From Hyphomicrobium sp. (GTDB lineage: Bacteria > Pseudomonadota > Alphaproteobacteria > Rhizobiales > Hyphomicrobiaceae): a stretch of DNA of 64,000 nt. Below are positions 42,659-52,587 of the stretch, piece by piece. A model generated the notes under the pieces. The model was not told the DNA's origin. It saw nothing but the letters and a program-made list of their open reading frames with translations, and ran no database searches. Location: NCBI GenBank assembly GCA_022844105.1, contig JALHMJ010000003.1, positions 79,887-143,886 on the forward strand, written 5' to 3'. Made by a program: the position numbers and the translations under genes. How positions within the stretch are numbered: the stretch's first letter is position 1; the number at the start of each line of letters is the position of its first letter.

Positions 42659-44950
42659 ATGGTCAGCAAGAGAGGCGAAGAGCCCCGCGTGATCCCTTCC
42701 GAGCCGGCGTTGCGCATCATCATGCGCCGGCTGCGGGACATCATGGCCGAAACCGGCGACGGCCAGTCGCGTCTGGATAAGATCGTCCGCCAGATTGCCG
42801 GTGTGATGGTCGCGGATGTCTGCTCGCTGTATTTAAAGCGCCAGGATGGCACGCTTGAACTTTTCGCAACCGAAGGCCTGCTCTCCACCGCAGTGCACAA
42901 TACGCGGCTGAAGCGCGCTGAAGGTCTCGTTGGCCGTTGCGCGGAATTGAACATCACAATCAATGAGCCCGACGCTCCTAAGCATCCCTCTTTTTCCTAC
43001 CGGCCCGAGACGGGCGAGGAACTCTACCATTCTCTGCTTGCCGTTCCGATCCAGCGGTCTGGGCAAGTGCTGGGCGTGCTTGTCGTGCAGAACAGAACGA
43101 CGAAGGAATACTCCGACGAAGACGTCGAGGTTCTGGAATCGACAGCAATGGTGGTTGCCGAACAGCTCGTGTCCGGTGCTGTTGCGGGCACCACGGCGGC
43201 GCTGGAAATTTCGAGCTCACTTGCTGCTGTCATTAAGGGCCAGTCGATCTCCGAAGGCCTCGCGCTCGGCCACGTCGTGCTGCACGAAAGCCGCATCGTC
43301 GTGACCAAGCTGATGGCCGACGATCCGGTGCATGAATTGCGCCGCCTTGAGAACGGCCTCACCGACTTGCGCCTGTCGCTGGACGCAATGCTGGCGCACG
43401 AACACTTGTCCGCCGCCGGCGAACACCGCGATGTACTCGACGCGTACCGCATGTTCGCTCACGACAAGGGCTGGGAACGCCGCCTGCGCGAAGCGGTGCA
43501 GGCCGGCCTGACCGCTGACGCCGCCGTCGAGCGCGTCTTGAACAACACCCGCTCACGTTTGATGAATCAGCCCGATCCGTTCTGGCGCGAACGCCAGCGC
43601 GATCTGGACGATCTATCGGATCGTCTCCTGCGCATCCTCGCCGGTCGCCCGGGCGGCCCGATCGACCACCATGAGATGCCGCCCGATACAATCCTTGTCG
43701 CGCGGACGATGGGGCCGGCCGAACTGCTGGATTATGATCGCGACAAACTGCGCGGCCTCGTTGTTGAGGACGGTTCTCCTCAAAGCCATGTCGCGATCGT
43801 TGCCAAGGCGCTCGGTATCGCGGCCGTTGCCCGCGCCACCGGCATCGTCGAACGCGCCAGTTCCGGCGACGCCATTATCGTCGATGGTGTCACGGGTCAG
43901 GTCCATCTGCGCCCGCAGCCGGAGGTCGTGTCGGCCTACAGTGACAAAGCCCGCTTTCGCGCCAAGCGTCAGAAGCAGTATGAGGCGTTGCGTGAAAAGC
44001 CCGCCGTCACCCGCGACGCCGTCCGCATCAACCTGCAGATGAATGCCGGCCTCATCGTCGACATGCCGCATCTGGAAGAATCCGGCGCTGACGGCATCGG
44101 CCTATTCCGCACCGAACTGCAATTCATGCTTTCGCGCACGTTCCCGCGCCACACCCGCCAGCTGCACACCTACAAGACCGTCCTCGACGAGGCCAAGGGC
44201 AAGCCGGTCGTATTTCGCGCCCTCGATATTGGCGGCGACAAGGTGCTGCCCTATCTTCGCCAAACGAAGGAAGAAAATCCGGCCATCGGCTGGCGTGCGA
44301 TCCGCATGTCGCTCGATCGGCCGGCTTTGCTGCGCACCCAGGTTCGCGCTTTCCTGCATGCCGCGTCCGGCCGCGAGCTGCGTCTCATGATCCCGATGGT
44401 TTCCGAGGCAGCCGAGATCGACCTCGTCCGCGCCCAGGTGGATAAGGAAATCGGCATCATGCTGCGCAAGGGCGTGTCGCCGCCGAAATCTCTCAAGCTC
44501 GGTGCCATGATCGAGGTGCCAAGCCTGCTCTTCGAACTCGACGGGCTTCTGCCCAAGGTGGATTTCGTCTCCATCGGCTCCAATGACCTGATGCAGTTCC
44601 TCTTCGCCGCCGACCGCACCAACGCCCGGGTCGGCAGCCGCTATGACAGTCTGTCGGTTGCCCCGATGCGGGTGCTCTCAGAGCTCGTAAAGGCATGCGC
44701 CCGCCACAAGACGCACCTGACGGTATGCGGTGAGATGGCAGGACGGCCACTCGAAGCAATGGCGCTGATCGGGCTTGGCTTCCGGACCTTGTCAATGGCG
44801 CCCGCGTCCGTCGGCCCCGTAAAGACGATGATCCTAGGATTGCACGCTGGCGCAGTGCAGTTGATCGTCGAACGCTATGTACGGGACGGAAAAGGCTCGC
44901 TCCGCTCGGAATTGATGCGCTTTGCCGAGCAGAACGGCATCGAGATTTAA
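42659..44950 (+). CDS. ptsP: phosphoenolpyruvate-protein phosphotransferase, nitrogen type (EI-Ntr)
   Basis: 763 residues if started at ATG 42659 (GGAGAG 12 bases upstream); ATG at 42620 would add 13. Architecture: N-terminal GAF domain (about 25-165), then enzyme I. The phosphorylated His sits in EDGSPQSHVAIVAKALG near 380, RTELQFM near 478, VVFRALDIGGDKVLPY near 520 and CGEMAGRP near 692. EI-Ntr passes phosphate from PEP to NPr and EIIA-Ntr, a regulatory relay for nitrogen and potassium metabolism. It is in the conserved lysC-ptsP-prfA-prmC run. Confidence 0.93.
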   Translation: MVSKRGEEPRVIPSEPALRIIMRRLRDIMAETGDGQSRLDKIVRQIAGVMVADVCSLYLKRQDGTLELFATEGLLSTAVHNTRLKRAEGLVGRCAELNITINEPDAPKHPSFSYRPETGEELYHSLLAVPIQRSGQVLGVLVVQNRTTKEYSDEDVEVLESTAMVVAEQLVSGAVAGTTAALEISSSLAAVIKGQSISEGLALGHVVLHESRIVVTKLMADDPVHELRRLENGLTDLRLSLDAMLAHEHLSAAGEHRDVLDAYRMFAHDKGWERRLREAVQAGLTADAAVERVLNNTRSRLMNQPDPFWRERQRDLDDLSDRLLRILAGRPGGPIDHHEMPPDTILVARTMGPAELLDYDRDKLRGLVVEDGSPQSHVAIVAKALGIAAVARATGIVERASSGDAIIVDGVTGQVHLRPQPEVVSAYSDKARFRAKRQKQYEALREKPAVTRDAVRINLQMNAGLIVDMPHLEESGADGIGLFRTELQFMLSRTFPRHTRQLHTYKTVLDEAKGKPVVFRALDIGGDKVLPYLRQTKEENPAIGWRAIRMSLDRPALLRTQVRAFLHAASGRELRLMIPMVSEAAEIDLVRAQVDKEIGIMLRKGVSPPKSLKLGAMIEVPSLLFELDGLLPKVDFVSIGSNDLMQFLFAADRTNARVGSRYDSLSVAPMRVLSELVKACARHKTHLTVCGEMAGRPLEAMALIGLGFRTLSMAPASVGPVKTMILGLHAGAVQLIVERYVRDGKGSLRSELMRFAEQNGIEI

Positions 44951-45084
44951 TTTTGTCTGCGGCTCGTTCGCAACATCATGACTTTTACCGGTTTTTTCAC
45001 TTTGACTCTCGCGCCAGCAAGTTGATTCTAGGGCCGTCCGGGTCATCTTCCGGACGGCAGCATACGCGTGGTGAGAGTTTGTCG

Positions 45085-45864
45085 ATGCGTTCGCCGAAAG
45101 CGCCGTCTTCTCACGTGAACTTTACTCCCCGCAATGGGTCGCTCGCCGGCGGCAGCGCTAGCTTTGCTCCTGCGTGCGACGCGGAGATCGGGCGACTGTT
45201 TTCCGAACTGCGCCAGTATCTCGGTCGACCAGCTGCCCACATTGCTCAGCACTTGGGAACGCATCCGAACGTGATTGCGGCCCTGGAGGCTGGACGGATC
45301 GATCTGTTGCCCGGCTGGAATGAAACGGCCCGCATTGTTTCCGGCTACATCGCGTTGGCCCGTCTTGATTCACGTCCCGCCCTCGACCGCCTGGCGATTC
45401 TGATGGGCGTGTCGATCCCCGTCCGACCGGGAAATCCGGCCCCCTCGCTCACCCCGCCGCCATCTGATGCGGCCGCGACACCAGTGGCCCGCATACTCGG
45501 CCGCCTTTCCGAGGCAGCCCACAGGGCTCGCAGAGAGGCCAACGATCCCGGGATACTCGTCGAATGGGTCAGCCATCTCAAGGAAACCATCCATTGCCTC
45601 GTCAATTCGGTGCGTCTGGCGCACGCCCCGGTCCGCTGGGTCATGGCAGGCGCGCTGGCACTTATCGTGCTGTTCTCCGCCGCGCCTTCCGGTGTGCTGC
45701 AGGCATCCGTCAGCGGTCTTTCACAACCGATCTCGGGCCTTTGGCGTAAAATCAATGGTCATGCCGGCGAGGTCCGCGTCATCTTGCGCGGCGGACTAAG
45801 GTGGATCGAAGCCGAAGATCCGCGCGACCGGCGATCGGACAAATTGCCCTCACGGCGGTCTTGA
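45085..45864 (+). CDS. HTH-domain single-pass membrane protein (RodZ-like layout)
   Basis: 259 residues from MRSPKAPSS; an open frame reaches further up into the ptsP end. A helix-turn-helix at about 35-75 ([35 protein letters not shown]) precedes a Pro-rich linker, then a membrane helix ([19 protein letters not shown], about 190-210) and a short C-terminal part. This arrangement resembles RodZ, but without its periplasmic beta domain. Role unknown; location between ptsP and prfA is characteristic of Hyphomicrobiales. Confidence 0.65.
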   Translation: MRSPKAPSSHVNFTPRNGSLAGGSASFAPACDAEIGRLFSELRQYLGRPAAHIAQHLGTHPNVIAALEAGRIDLLPGWNETARIVSGYIALARLDSRPALDRLAILMGVSIPVRPGNPAPSLTPPPSDAAATPVARILGRLSEAAHRARREANDPGILVEWVSHLKETIHCLVNSVRLAHAPVRWVMAGALALIVLFSAAPSGVLQASVSGLSQPISGLWRKINGHAGEVRVILRGGLRWIEAEDPRDRRSDKLPSRRS

Positions 45865-45979
45865 GACTATAAGAATGGCCCGAAACATGGCGGCGCTCCG
45901 AGCGGGCGGCCGCCATTCGTCATTGGACTTGTCGGCCGGGGCCGCAGGTCCCTCGCACCCGGACGCGAACACCTCCGAC

Positions 45980-47062
45980 ATGAACGCACTGCCCGAAGAC
46001 AAACTGGAGAAATTGCTGGAGCGCTGGGAATCGATCCAAGCGGAGCTGAACCTCGGCGCAAACCCGGCTGTCTACGCAAAGTTGACGAAGGAATTCGCCG
46101 ACATCGATCCCGTCGTCGCCTCGATCCGCGGCTTGAAAACCCGACGCCAGGAAATCGCCGAACTCGAAACCATGCTGCGCGATCCGGCCGCCGACAAGGA
46201 GATGGTGGCGCTGGCCCGCGATGAACTGGAAACGCTGCGCCCCGACCTGGAACAGCAGGAACAGGCTCTGCGTGTTTTGCTGTTGCCGAAGGATGCCGCA
46301 GACGAGCGCAGCGCAATAGTCGAAGTCCGCGCTGGGACGGGCGGCGACGAAGCGGCCCTTTTTGCCGCCGATCTGTTTCGGATGTACCAGCGCTATGCCG
46401 ATCTCAACGGCTGGACCTGCGAAATCATTTCCATGTCCGAAAATGACTTGGGCGGGTATCGCGAAATCGTGGCATCGATCTCCGGGCGAGGCGTGTTCTC
46501 GAAGTTGAAATATGAAAGTGGCGTGCACCGCGTCCAGCGCGTGCCGGCGACTGAAAATCAAGGCCGCATCCATACATCCGCCGCAACGGTCGCTGTTCTG
46601 CCGGAAGCCGAGGACGTCGATATCGACGTCCGCCCGGAAGACATTCGCATCGATACGATGCGCGCCAGCGGCGCCGGCGGCCAGCACGTCAACAAGACCG
46701 ACTCAGCGGTTCGCATCACGCATCTGCCGACCGGCATCATCGTGGTGTCCGCCGAGAAGTCGCAGCACCAGAATCGCAAGCTCGCCATGCAGGTGCTGCG
46801 CTCGCGTCTTTACGAAGTGGAGCGCGAGAAGGTCGACAGCGCACGTAGCCAAGCCCGCAAGTCGCAGGTCGGATCCGGCGATCGCTCGCAGCGCATTCGC
46901 ACCTACAATTACCCCCAGGGCCGCGTCACCGACCACCGGATCAACTTGACCATGCATAATATCGACCGTGTGATGGAGGGAACCGGCCTGGGTGAGATCA
47001 TTGATGCACTCGTCACCCAGCACCAAGCAGAGCTTCTGGCGGATTTCGAAAACAATGGCTGA
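45980..47062 (+). CDS. prfA: peptide chain release factor 1
   Basis: 360 residues from [10 protein letters not shown], the standard RF1 length; upstream in-frame codons are not family-like. Recognises UAA and UAG and releases the finished chain. The tripeptide anticodon PAT sits in [19 protein letters not shown] near residue 188 and the catalytic GGQ in [15 protein letters not shown] near 233. The stop overlaps prmC by 8 bp, so the release factor and its methylase are coupled. Confidence 0.97.
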   Translation: MNALPEDKLEKLLERWESIQAELNLGANPAVYAKLTKEFADIDPVVASIRGLKTRRQEIAELETMLRDPAADKEMVALARDELETLRPDLEQQEQALRVLLLPKDAADERSAIVEVRAGTGGDEAALFAADLFRMYQRYADLNGWTCEIISMSENDLGGYREIVASISGRGVFSKLKYESGVHRVQRVPATENQGRIHTSAATVAVLPEAEDVDIDVRPEDIRIDTMRASGAGGQHVNKTDSAVRITHLPTGIIVVSAEKSQHQNRKLAMQVLRSRLYEVEREKVDSARSQARKSQVGSGDRSQRIRTYNYPQGRVTDHRINLTMHNIDRVMEGTGLGEIIDALVTQHQAELLADFENNG

Positions 47063-47972
47063 ACCGCCGGCCGGCTCGCCTCTGCAAGACGGCGCCGGTT
47101 TTGCCGGCCGGCCACTGAGCGAAGTCCGCCGCGGTCTCCAGCCGATCTTGTCTGCGTCCGGGATTGCCGGGGCCGAGCGCGAAGCGCGTCTCCTGCTGAT
47201 GATGGCAACCGCCCTGACGCCCGAACGCCTGCTGCTTAACGACGCCCGTGCATTGAGTTCCGCTGAAGCGCGTGCCCTGTCTCAAGCACTCGTTCGTCGC
47301 CTCGCCCACGAACCGTTGTCACGCATTGCCGGCGAGCGCGCATTTTACGGCCGCGTCTTCAATGTCAGCCCGGCAGTCCTCGATCCACGCCCCGAAACGG
47401 AACTGCTGATCGATGTGGTTCTGAGTTGGGCCGATGCGACAGGCGGCCGGCAGCGGCCTTTGAGCATCCTCGACGTTGGGACCGGGTCTGGCTGCATTCT
47501 GCTGACCCTGCTTGCCGAACTGCCCCTCGCCCAAGGGCTTGCCACGGACATCTCGCCCGACGCGCTCGTCCTTGCGCGCGACAATGCCGTGCGCCTCGGA
47601 GTGAGCGAACGGGCGCGGTTCGCACACGTGCGATCCCTGGAGGGTCTCACCGGTCCCTTCAATGTTCTGGTGTCAAATCCGCCCTACATTCCGAGCGCGG
47701 AAATCGACCGCCTTGACCCCTCGGTGCGAAACTACGATCCCCTCACAGCGCTCGACGGCGGTGTCGACGGCCTTTCCGTTTACCGAGACATCGCCATGCG
47801 GGCCGGCCGGATCGTGCCGTCCGGACTGATCGCATTGGAGGTCGGCGCCGGACAGGCTGAGCGCGTTTCGTCTTTGCTCAACCGCAATGTCGAAAATCGG
47901 TCGGGCACGCCGTGGACCCGTATCGACCTTGGGGGCCACGAGCGGACTGTGGCGGTGCTGACACAATCCTAA
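47055..47972 (+). CDS. prmC: release factor glutamine methyltransferase
   Basis: 305 residues from [10 protein letters not shown], an ATG inside the end of prfA. Methylates the glutamine of the GGQ motif in release factors. N-terminal helical domain, then a SAM domain with [16 protein letters not shown] near residue 138 and the methylase NPPY box ([14 protein letters not shown] near 208). [15 protein letters not shown] and [12 protein letters not shown] are family-typical. It is last in the lysC-ptsP-prfA-prmC run. Confidence 0.96.
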   Translation: MAEPPAGSPLQDGAGFAGRPLSEVRRGLQPILSASGIAGAEREARLLLMMATALTPERLLLNDARALSSAEARALSQALVRRLAHEPLSRIAGERAFYGRVFNVSPAVLDPRPETELLIDVVLSWADATGGRQRPLSILDVGTGSGCILLTLLAELPLAQGLATDISPDALVLARDNAVRLGVSERARFAHVRSLEGLTGPFNVLVSNPPYIPSAEIDRLDPSVRNYDPLTALDGGVDGLSVYRDIAMRAGRIVPSGLIALEVGAGQAERVSSLLNRNVENRSGTPWTRIDLGGHERTVAVLTQS

Positions 47973-48425
47973 CCGTGCGTGCGAAATGTATTGGAATCGC
48001 CGGAAAGCCGGGTTACTGTCTTTCCAACAGCAACACACTACCGGCAGATGAACGTGGGTTACGTTCCGTCTGGGGGCCCGGGGTGCCAGATGCCATTGAT
48101 GGGGCTAACGGTCGGCATGGGTCCGACTGCTCCGGGCGAGCGCCGCTTCGGCAGGCGCAGTAGCCATTGAGCCAATTCCGAATGAAGCAGCTGTCCAGTT
48201 GATCATTGGCGTGCGTTCACCCGCCGGTTCCGCGTTGGCAGCGAACGCTTCATGTGTGGACCGTCGAGCGGCGAGGTCTCGTCCACTGGTTTTTCACAAC
48301 CCGGGCGGCTTTGCGCTCCGGAGGGGTTGCCGAACAAGATTTGCCAGCACCAGCACCGCCATATCGACACGACCCGATCAAAGAGTTTAGCCGATAACCA
48401 GTTACACAGGTTGAGATGGGAGCCC
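47973..48425. other. 453-bp gap with no gene identified
   Basis: Between prmC and the DUF4167 gene. No reading frame with family features, no clear terminator and no tRNA-like motif was found. The final 20 bases before the DUF4167 start carry GTTGAGATGGGAGCCC, containing its ribosome-binding site. Composition is similar to the neighbours. Confidence 0.6.
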
Positions 48426-49433
48426 ATGAGGCAGGGACAGCAGAACCGCAGAGGCCGCGGCCGCAGCAATCAGAGCAATAACAATAATAATAATCAACAG
48501 CGCAAAGGCCAAAACCCGCTGACGCGCAGCTTCGAAAGCAATGGCCCCGATGTGAAGCTGCGCGGCACGCCCGCCCACATCGCGGAAAAATACATGTCGC
48601 TAGCCCGCGATGCCCAGTCGTCGGGCGATCCCGTCTTGGCTGAGAACCATCTGCAGCACGCCGAGCATTACAACCGCATCATTATGGCCTACCGCGAACA
48701 GCAGGTGAGCCAGGGCGGCGCCGACCCCGGCTACAACGGCACGTACACGCACGCCACGCGTGGTGAAGGGAATTTCGACGGCGATAGTGACGACGGGTAT
48801 GACAATCCTGGCGATCAACCGCTGCCGCCTCGTCAGTCCGGCAGTGACGTGCCGCAGCCTCGCCTCCACGACAACGGTAGTGAGCGCCGCTTCGATGATC
48901 GACCGCCTCGCCCGCATACCGAGTCCCGCCCCCACCATCAAGGCCCACGTGACCGTGACCGGTCCTACCAAGGCGATCGCGGTGGCTATGATCGGCGCGA
49001 CCGGCCAGAACGCGCTGACCGCAATGATCGCCCAGAACGGCAGGAACGGCAGGATCGGCCGGAGCGTCAGTTCGATCGCCCAGATCGTCCATCAGATCGT
49101 CCATCAGATCGCCCAGACCGGCCCGAACGATTGGATCGCGGGGACCGCCCGGACCGGCCCGAGCGCAGCGAACCGCGCTTAGATCGTGACCGGCCCGAGC
49201 GCTTCGAACGACCACAGCCGCAAAGCGACGTGCGCAACGCCGAGCCGCGGCCCGAGGGCGCCGTACCGCGCCGCCGTGAACGCCCACCGGCTGATCGTTT
49301 GCCGAGTGAGGCTCACCACGAGCAGCCCGAGTTTCTGCGCCGACCGGTCCGCCGGCCACGCCGCGAAGATCAGGATGAAGCCATTCCTGCTGCTGCCGCA
49401 CCCATCGTCGCTGCGTCAGATGACAGTGAATAG
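48426..49433 (+). CDS. DUF4167 domain protein with Arg/Asp/Pro-rich repeat tail
   Basis: 335 residues from MRQGQQNRRGRG. The first 90 hold DUF4167: RRGRGRSNQ, a poly-Asn run, NGPDVKLRGTPAHIAEKYMSLARDAQSSGD and VLAENHLQHAEHYNRI. The remainder is low complexity, with DRPERxxRxD and RPSDRP type repeats encoded by short direct repeats (for example CAGATCGTCCAT twice at about 49080-49110). The N-terminus and tail are strongly basic, consistent with RNA binding, not proven. GGGAGCCC precedes the ATG. Confidence 0.8.
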   Translation: MRQGQQNRRGRGRSNQSNNNNNNQQRKGQNPLTRSFESNGPDVKLRGTPAHIAEKYMSLARDAQSSGDPVLAENHLQHAEHYNRIIMAYREQQVSQGGADPGYNGTYTHATRGEGNFDGDSDDGYDNPGDQPLPPRQSGSDVPQPRLHDNGSERRFDDRPPRPHTESRPHHQGPRDRDRSYQGDRGGYDRRDRPERADRNDRPERQERQDRPERQFDRPDRPSDRPSDRPDRPERLDRGDRPDRPERSEPRLDRDRPERFERPQPQSDVRNAEPRPEGAVPRRRERPPADRLPSEAHHEQPEFLRRPVRRPRREDQDEAIPAAAAPIVAASDDSE

Positions 49434-49465
49434 CTAAGCACGCATCGATCTCTGGTGATCGCAAC

Positions 49466-49497
49466 CGACGCCGCCCCTGCTGGGCGGCGTCGTCGTT
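49466..49497 (+). terminator. rho-independent terminator after the DUF4167 gene
   Basis: CGACGCCGCCC-CTGCT-GGGCGGCGTCG (49466-49492) followed by TCGTTT. Stem is a perfect 11 bases. Confidence 0.78.
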
Positions 49498-49567
49498 TCA
49501 ACGCAGCCCGCTTACGAACCTGATCACAAGGCGTTTCTTTCGCCCCGCCGCCGCATTAGCATGACCA

Positions 49568-50842
49568 ATGGATACGCTTGAACTGTTCCAGCGCCTCGCG
49601 GTCGCGCTCGCAATCGGATTTCTCATCGGCCTCGAACGCGGCTGGAAAACGCGCCTCGAACCTGACGGCGATCGCGCCGCCGGTTTGCGAACCAATGCAC
49701 TCGGCGGATTGCTCGGCGGTGTCTGGGCAGCTCTTGGAATGTCTCATGGCGACGGTGGCCTGATCGCGCTGTCGCTTGCATTTACCGTATTCAGTGCCGC
49801 GATCGTCCTCTTCCGCTATCGCGAAGCCCAGCAGGAAAAGACCAATGGCGCGACGACGGTTGTCGCGGCCATGTTGGCGTTCGCCCTTGGCGCGCTGGCG
49901 GTGATGGGCGATATGGCGGTCGCCGGTGCTCTGGGAGTCGCCACCGCGGCGCTGCTCGCGTTCAAGGAGGTGCTGCACGGCTGGGTGGGCCGCATTTCCT
50001 GGCTCGAACTGCGCTCCGGGCTGCTGCTCGGCGCTATGTCGTTCATTCTCTTGCCGCTACTTCCAAATCGCACCATCGATCCCTGGGACACGATCAATCC
50101 CTTTGAGCTCTGGCTGCTGACGGTCCTGATCGCAGCAATGTCGTTCGCGGGCTACGTGGCGATCAAAGCAGTCGGTGATCGAGCCGGAATTGTCGTCACG
50201 GGGGTGGCGGGCGGTTTCGTGTCGTCGACGGCCGTGACTGTGACCCTGGCCGAGATGGCCAGAGAGCATCCCGAAAAAGTCGCGCCGCTGACGGCTGGTG
50301 CGCTCTTTGCCTCCGCAACCATGGCCGCTCGTGTCCTGGCCGTAGCCGGCGCCGTCGGCACGGCACTAATTCCAAAGATTGTCATTCCTGTCGGATTCGG
50401 CGGAGCAGCGCTTCTCGTACTCGCAATTTTCTTCATGCGGCAGAACAATGAGGGTGTCGAAGGTGGCCGGCTAAAGCTGACCAATCCGTTCGAAATTGCG
50501 ACTGTGCTCAAGTTTGGCCTGCTGTTGACCGCCATCACCGTCACCACGAAACTTTTAACGCGCGTCGGCGGCGGCGAAGGCATCTATGCCCTGGCAGCCC
50601 TTTCTGGCATTGCAGATGTTGACGCCATGACATTGTCGATGTCGCGCCTTGCGTCCGATCCCGGCAGCGTCACGCTCGCCGCAAATGCAGTCCTCATTGT
50701 CGTCGCCGTCAACACGATTTCCAAAGCGGTCATAGGTTGGATAACCGGCGGCGCCGAATATGGAAAACGCCTTCTCATGGCCGCAGCGGCCGCCATCGCG
50801 GCGGGAGCCATGGGCCTTTATTTCGTCCCTTCTCTAGCGTGA
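49568..50842 (+). CDS. MgtC/SapB-DUF4010 family membrane protein
   Basis: 424 residues. An N-terminal MgtC-like domain (LAVALAIGFLIGLERGWK, GLRTNALGGLLGGVWAALG, ATTVVAAMLAFALGALAVMG) is followed by a DUF4010 membrane domain (VGDRAGIVVTGVAGGFVSSTAVTVTLAE, ISGIADVDAMTLSMS-like IADVDAMTLSMSRLA near 355). About ten to twelve hydrophobic helices. MgtC proteins are linked to low-magnesium growth; DUF4010 members have no established role. Its stop is adjacent to that of the converging DUF2189 gene. Confidence 0.85.
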   Translation: MDTLELFQRLAVALAIGFLIGLERGWKTRLEPDGDRAAGLRTNALGGLLGGVWAALGMSHGDGGLIALSLAFTVFSAAIVLFRYREAQQEKTNGATTVVAAMLAFALGALAVMGDMAVAGALGVATAALLAFKEVLHGWVGRISWLELRSGLLLGAMSFILLPLLPNRTIDPWDTINPFELWLLTVLIAAMSFAGYVAIKAVGDRAGIVVTGVAGGFVSSTAVTVTLAEMAREHPEKVAPLTAGALFASATMAARVLAVAGAVGTALIPKIVIPVGFGGAALLVLAIFFMRQNNEGVEGGRLKLTNPFEIATVLKFGLLLTAITVTTKLLTRVGGGEGIYALAALSGIADVDAMTLSMSRLASDPGSVTLAANAVLIVVAVNTISKAVIGWITGGAEYGKRLLMAAAAAIAAGAMGLYFVPSLA

Positions 50843-51625
50843 TCACGTCGCGGGAGCGACGACGCGCCGGTAGAGATGCCACGTTGCGTGGCCGAGGATT
50901 GGCAAGGCGATGACAAGGCCAAGGAATCCCGTCAGCGCTGAAAGCGACAGCATGACGACGATTACGCAAGCGAACGCAGCCATCGGCAGTGGATTGGTCG
51001 ACACCGCCCGCACGCTGGTGATCATGGCGGTGACGAAGTCGACGTCGCGGTCGAGCACCATCGGAAACGAAATCACTGAAATCGAGAACAGGATTGTAGC
51101 CAAGACGGCGCCGACGATGTTGCCAATCGCCAGGAACATGAGACCTTCCGGCGTTGACGTAACCACGTGCAAGAATTCCGACAGCGTCGCCAGCATTCCA
51201 CTGTACCCGAGGAAAAGCGCCATCAGGAACCGGACCTGATACATCCACACAATGAGAACGAATACCGTCGCAAATCCCATCCAGCGGATTTCACTCCGGC
51301 TCTTAATGGTCTGCCACATGTCGCTCGCAGTAATTGATTGCCCAGTTTCCAGTCGCCGGCTCACCTCATAGAGTCCCGCGGCGAGGAAGGGACAAATGAG
51401 CGCAAATCCAGCACCAAGCGGATAGGCGAGGTAGGGAAGCCCAAGAAAATAAAGAAGCGCGATGATCGTGATACCCGTCGCTGCACACACGGCCCCAAGA
51501 ATCACACCCGGCCACGGCGCGCGCTGGAAATCCCGCAAGCCAAGGCGCAGTGCGGCGCGCACATCTTCTACGCCGATCGTCAGCACGACAGGGTCTGACT
51601 TTCCCGACCGTGATGCGGTTGTCAT
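50843..51625 (-). CDS. DUF2189 family membrane protein
   Basis: 260 residues from MTTASRSGKSDP. Six hydrophobic segments (VILGAVCAATGITIIALLYF, LAYPLGAGFALICPFLAAGLYEVSRRLE, FATVFVLIVWMYQVRFLMALF and others), with GLRDFQRAP and SDMW near the start of the domain. Function is unknown; neighbours in other genomes include cytochrome oxidase genes, none here. The start is an ATG with GGGGGAC upstream. Confidence 0.82.
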   Translation of the reverse strand: MTTASRSGKSDPVVLTIGVEDVRAALRLGLRDFQRAPWPGVILGAVCAATGITIIALLYFLGLPYLAYPLGAGFALICPFLAAGLYEVSRRLETGQSITASDMWQTIKSRSEIRWMGFATVFVLIVWMYQVRFLMALFLGYSGMLATLSEFLHVVTSTPEGLMFLAIGNIVGAVLATILFSISVISFPMVLDRDVDFVTAMITSVRAVSTNPLPMAAFACVIVVMLSLSALTGFLGLVIALPILGHATWHLYRRVVAPAT

Positions 51626-51850
51626 TAACGTCCCCCTTGGCCATGGCCGGTTTTCAGGTCCAAGAATGCCACGCATTGGCGCGCCGTGGAACGGACTTGA
51701 ATCGCTGCCGAGGTGCGCAACGTCCAAGTGCCCGTTGCGTGCACTCCGGTCCTGCGGTGAGCGTGCGTGCCAAATTCGCTTCGGTCCGCTATGCTCTGCG
51801 GATTGTTCAATGTCATGCGCCGGGGGGCGCCAGCAAAAGCGGGGGATCGA

Positions 51851-52510
51851 ATGAGCCGGATCGTACGGGTTTTCCTGGCGGGCTTTCTAACGTTACTGCC
51901 ACTCATTTTGACAGTTGCCGTGACCGGATGGGTGGTGTCGCTACTCAACCAGTACGTCGGGCCGAGCAGTTCGTTCGGCCGTGTGCTCGTGTCGCTCGGC
52001 ATCGGCGTGGGGGCACAATCCTATGCCTCCTACGTGATCGGTCTCCTGGCGCTGCTGCTGGCAATTTTTGTTCTGGGGCTGCTGTTCGAATCCCGAATCG
52101 GCGATTTTCTTGCCGACATCATGGATCGAGCGGTCAGCCGAATTCCGCTGATCGGCAGTGTTTACGAGTTATCAAAGCGCTTTACGTCAATTGTCGATAC
52201 CAAGAACGGCGGCGACCTGAAAAGCATGTCGCCCGTTTGGTGCTTCTTTGGAGGCGAGCCCGGCGCGGCGGTCCTGGCGCTGCTCCCCTCCCCCAAGGCC
52301 GTGGCGATCGGCAGTGAAGAGTACGTGGGCATTCTCGTGCCCTCCGCCCCTGTCCCTGTCGGCGGTGCGTTGATCTATGTCCCGCGCTCTTGGATTCGTC
52401 CGGCCGAAGGCGGTGTCGACGAATTGATGAGCGTCTACGTTTCAATGGGCGTAACGGCGCCGACGCCGTCTCCGGGCCCACTTCGTTTGCCGTCGGAGAA
52501 AAAAGCGTAG
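51851..52510 (+). CDS. DUF502 family membrane protein
   Basis: 219 residues from MSRIVRVFLAGFLTLLPLILTVAVTGWVV, with GGGGGA eight bases before the ATG. Two membrane helices at about 5-30 and 58-82 (VIGLLALLLAIFVLGLLF). The conserved middle is RIPLIGSVYELSKRFTSIVD and the domain then continues to AIGSEEYVGILVPSAPVPVGGALIYVPRSWI. Role unknown. It opens a plus-strand run with DUF3429 and the photolyase gene. Confidence 0.85.
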   Translation: MSRIVRVFLAGFLTLLPLILTVAVTGWVVSLLNQYVGPSSSFGRVLVSLGIGVGAQSYASYVIGLLALLLAIFVLGLLFESRIGDFLADIMDRAVSRIPLIGSVYELSKRFTSIVDTKNGGDLKSMSPVWCFFGGEPGAAVLALLPSPKAVAIGSEEYVGILVPSAPVPVGGALIYVPRSWIRPAEGGVDELMSVYVSMGVTAPTPSPGPLRLPSEKKA

Positions 52511-52587
52511 TCTCGGAAATGCGGTATTCCTGATCCGGCTGGGCAAGTTTCGCGTTCAGAAGGGCACGCAGCGAGGAGCGGGCCGCC

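Noticed and set aside
47973-48425. A hidden gene or small RNA before the DUF4167 gene
   Set aside because: Short open frames of 60-70 codons exist on both strands but none has a motif or clear ribosome-binding site; no strong stem or T-run was found.
49080-49110. Possible short CRISPR-like repeat array in the DUF4167 gene
   Set aside because: The 12-bp units are in frame and encode DRPSDRP-type repeats; there are no spacers.
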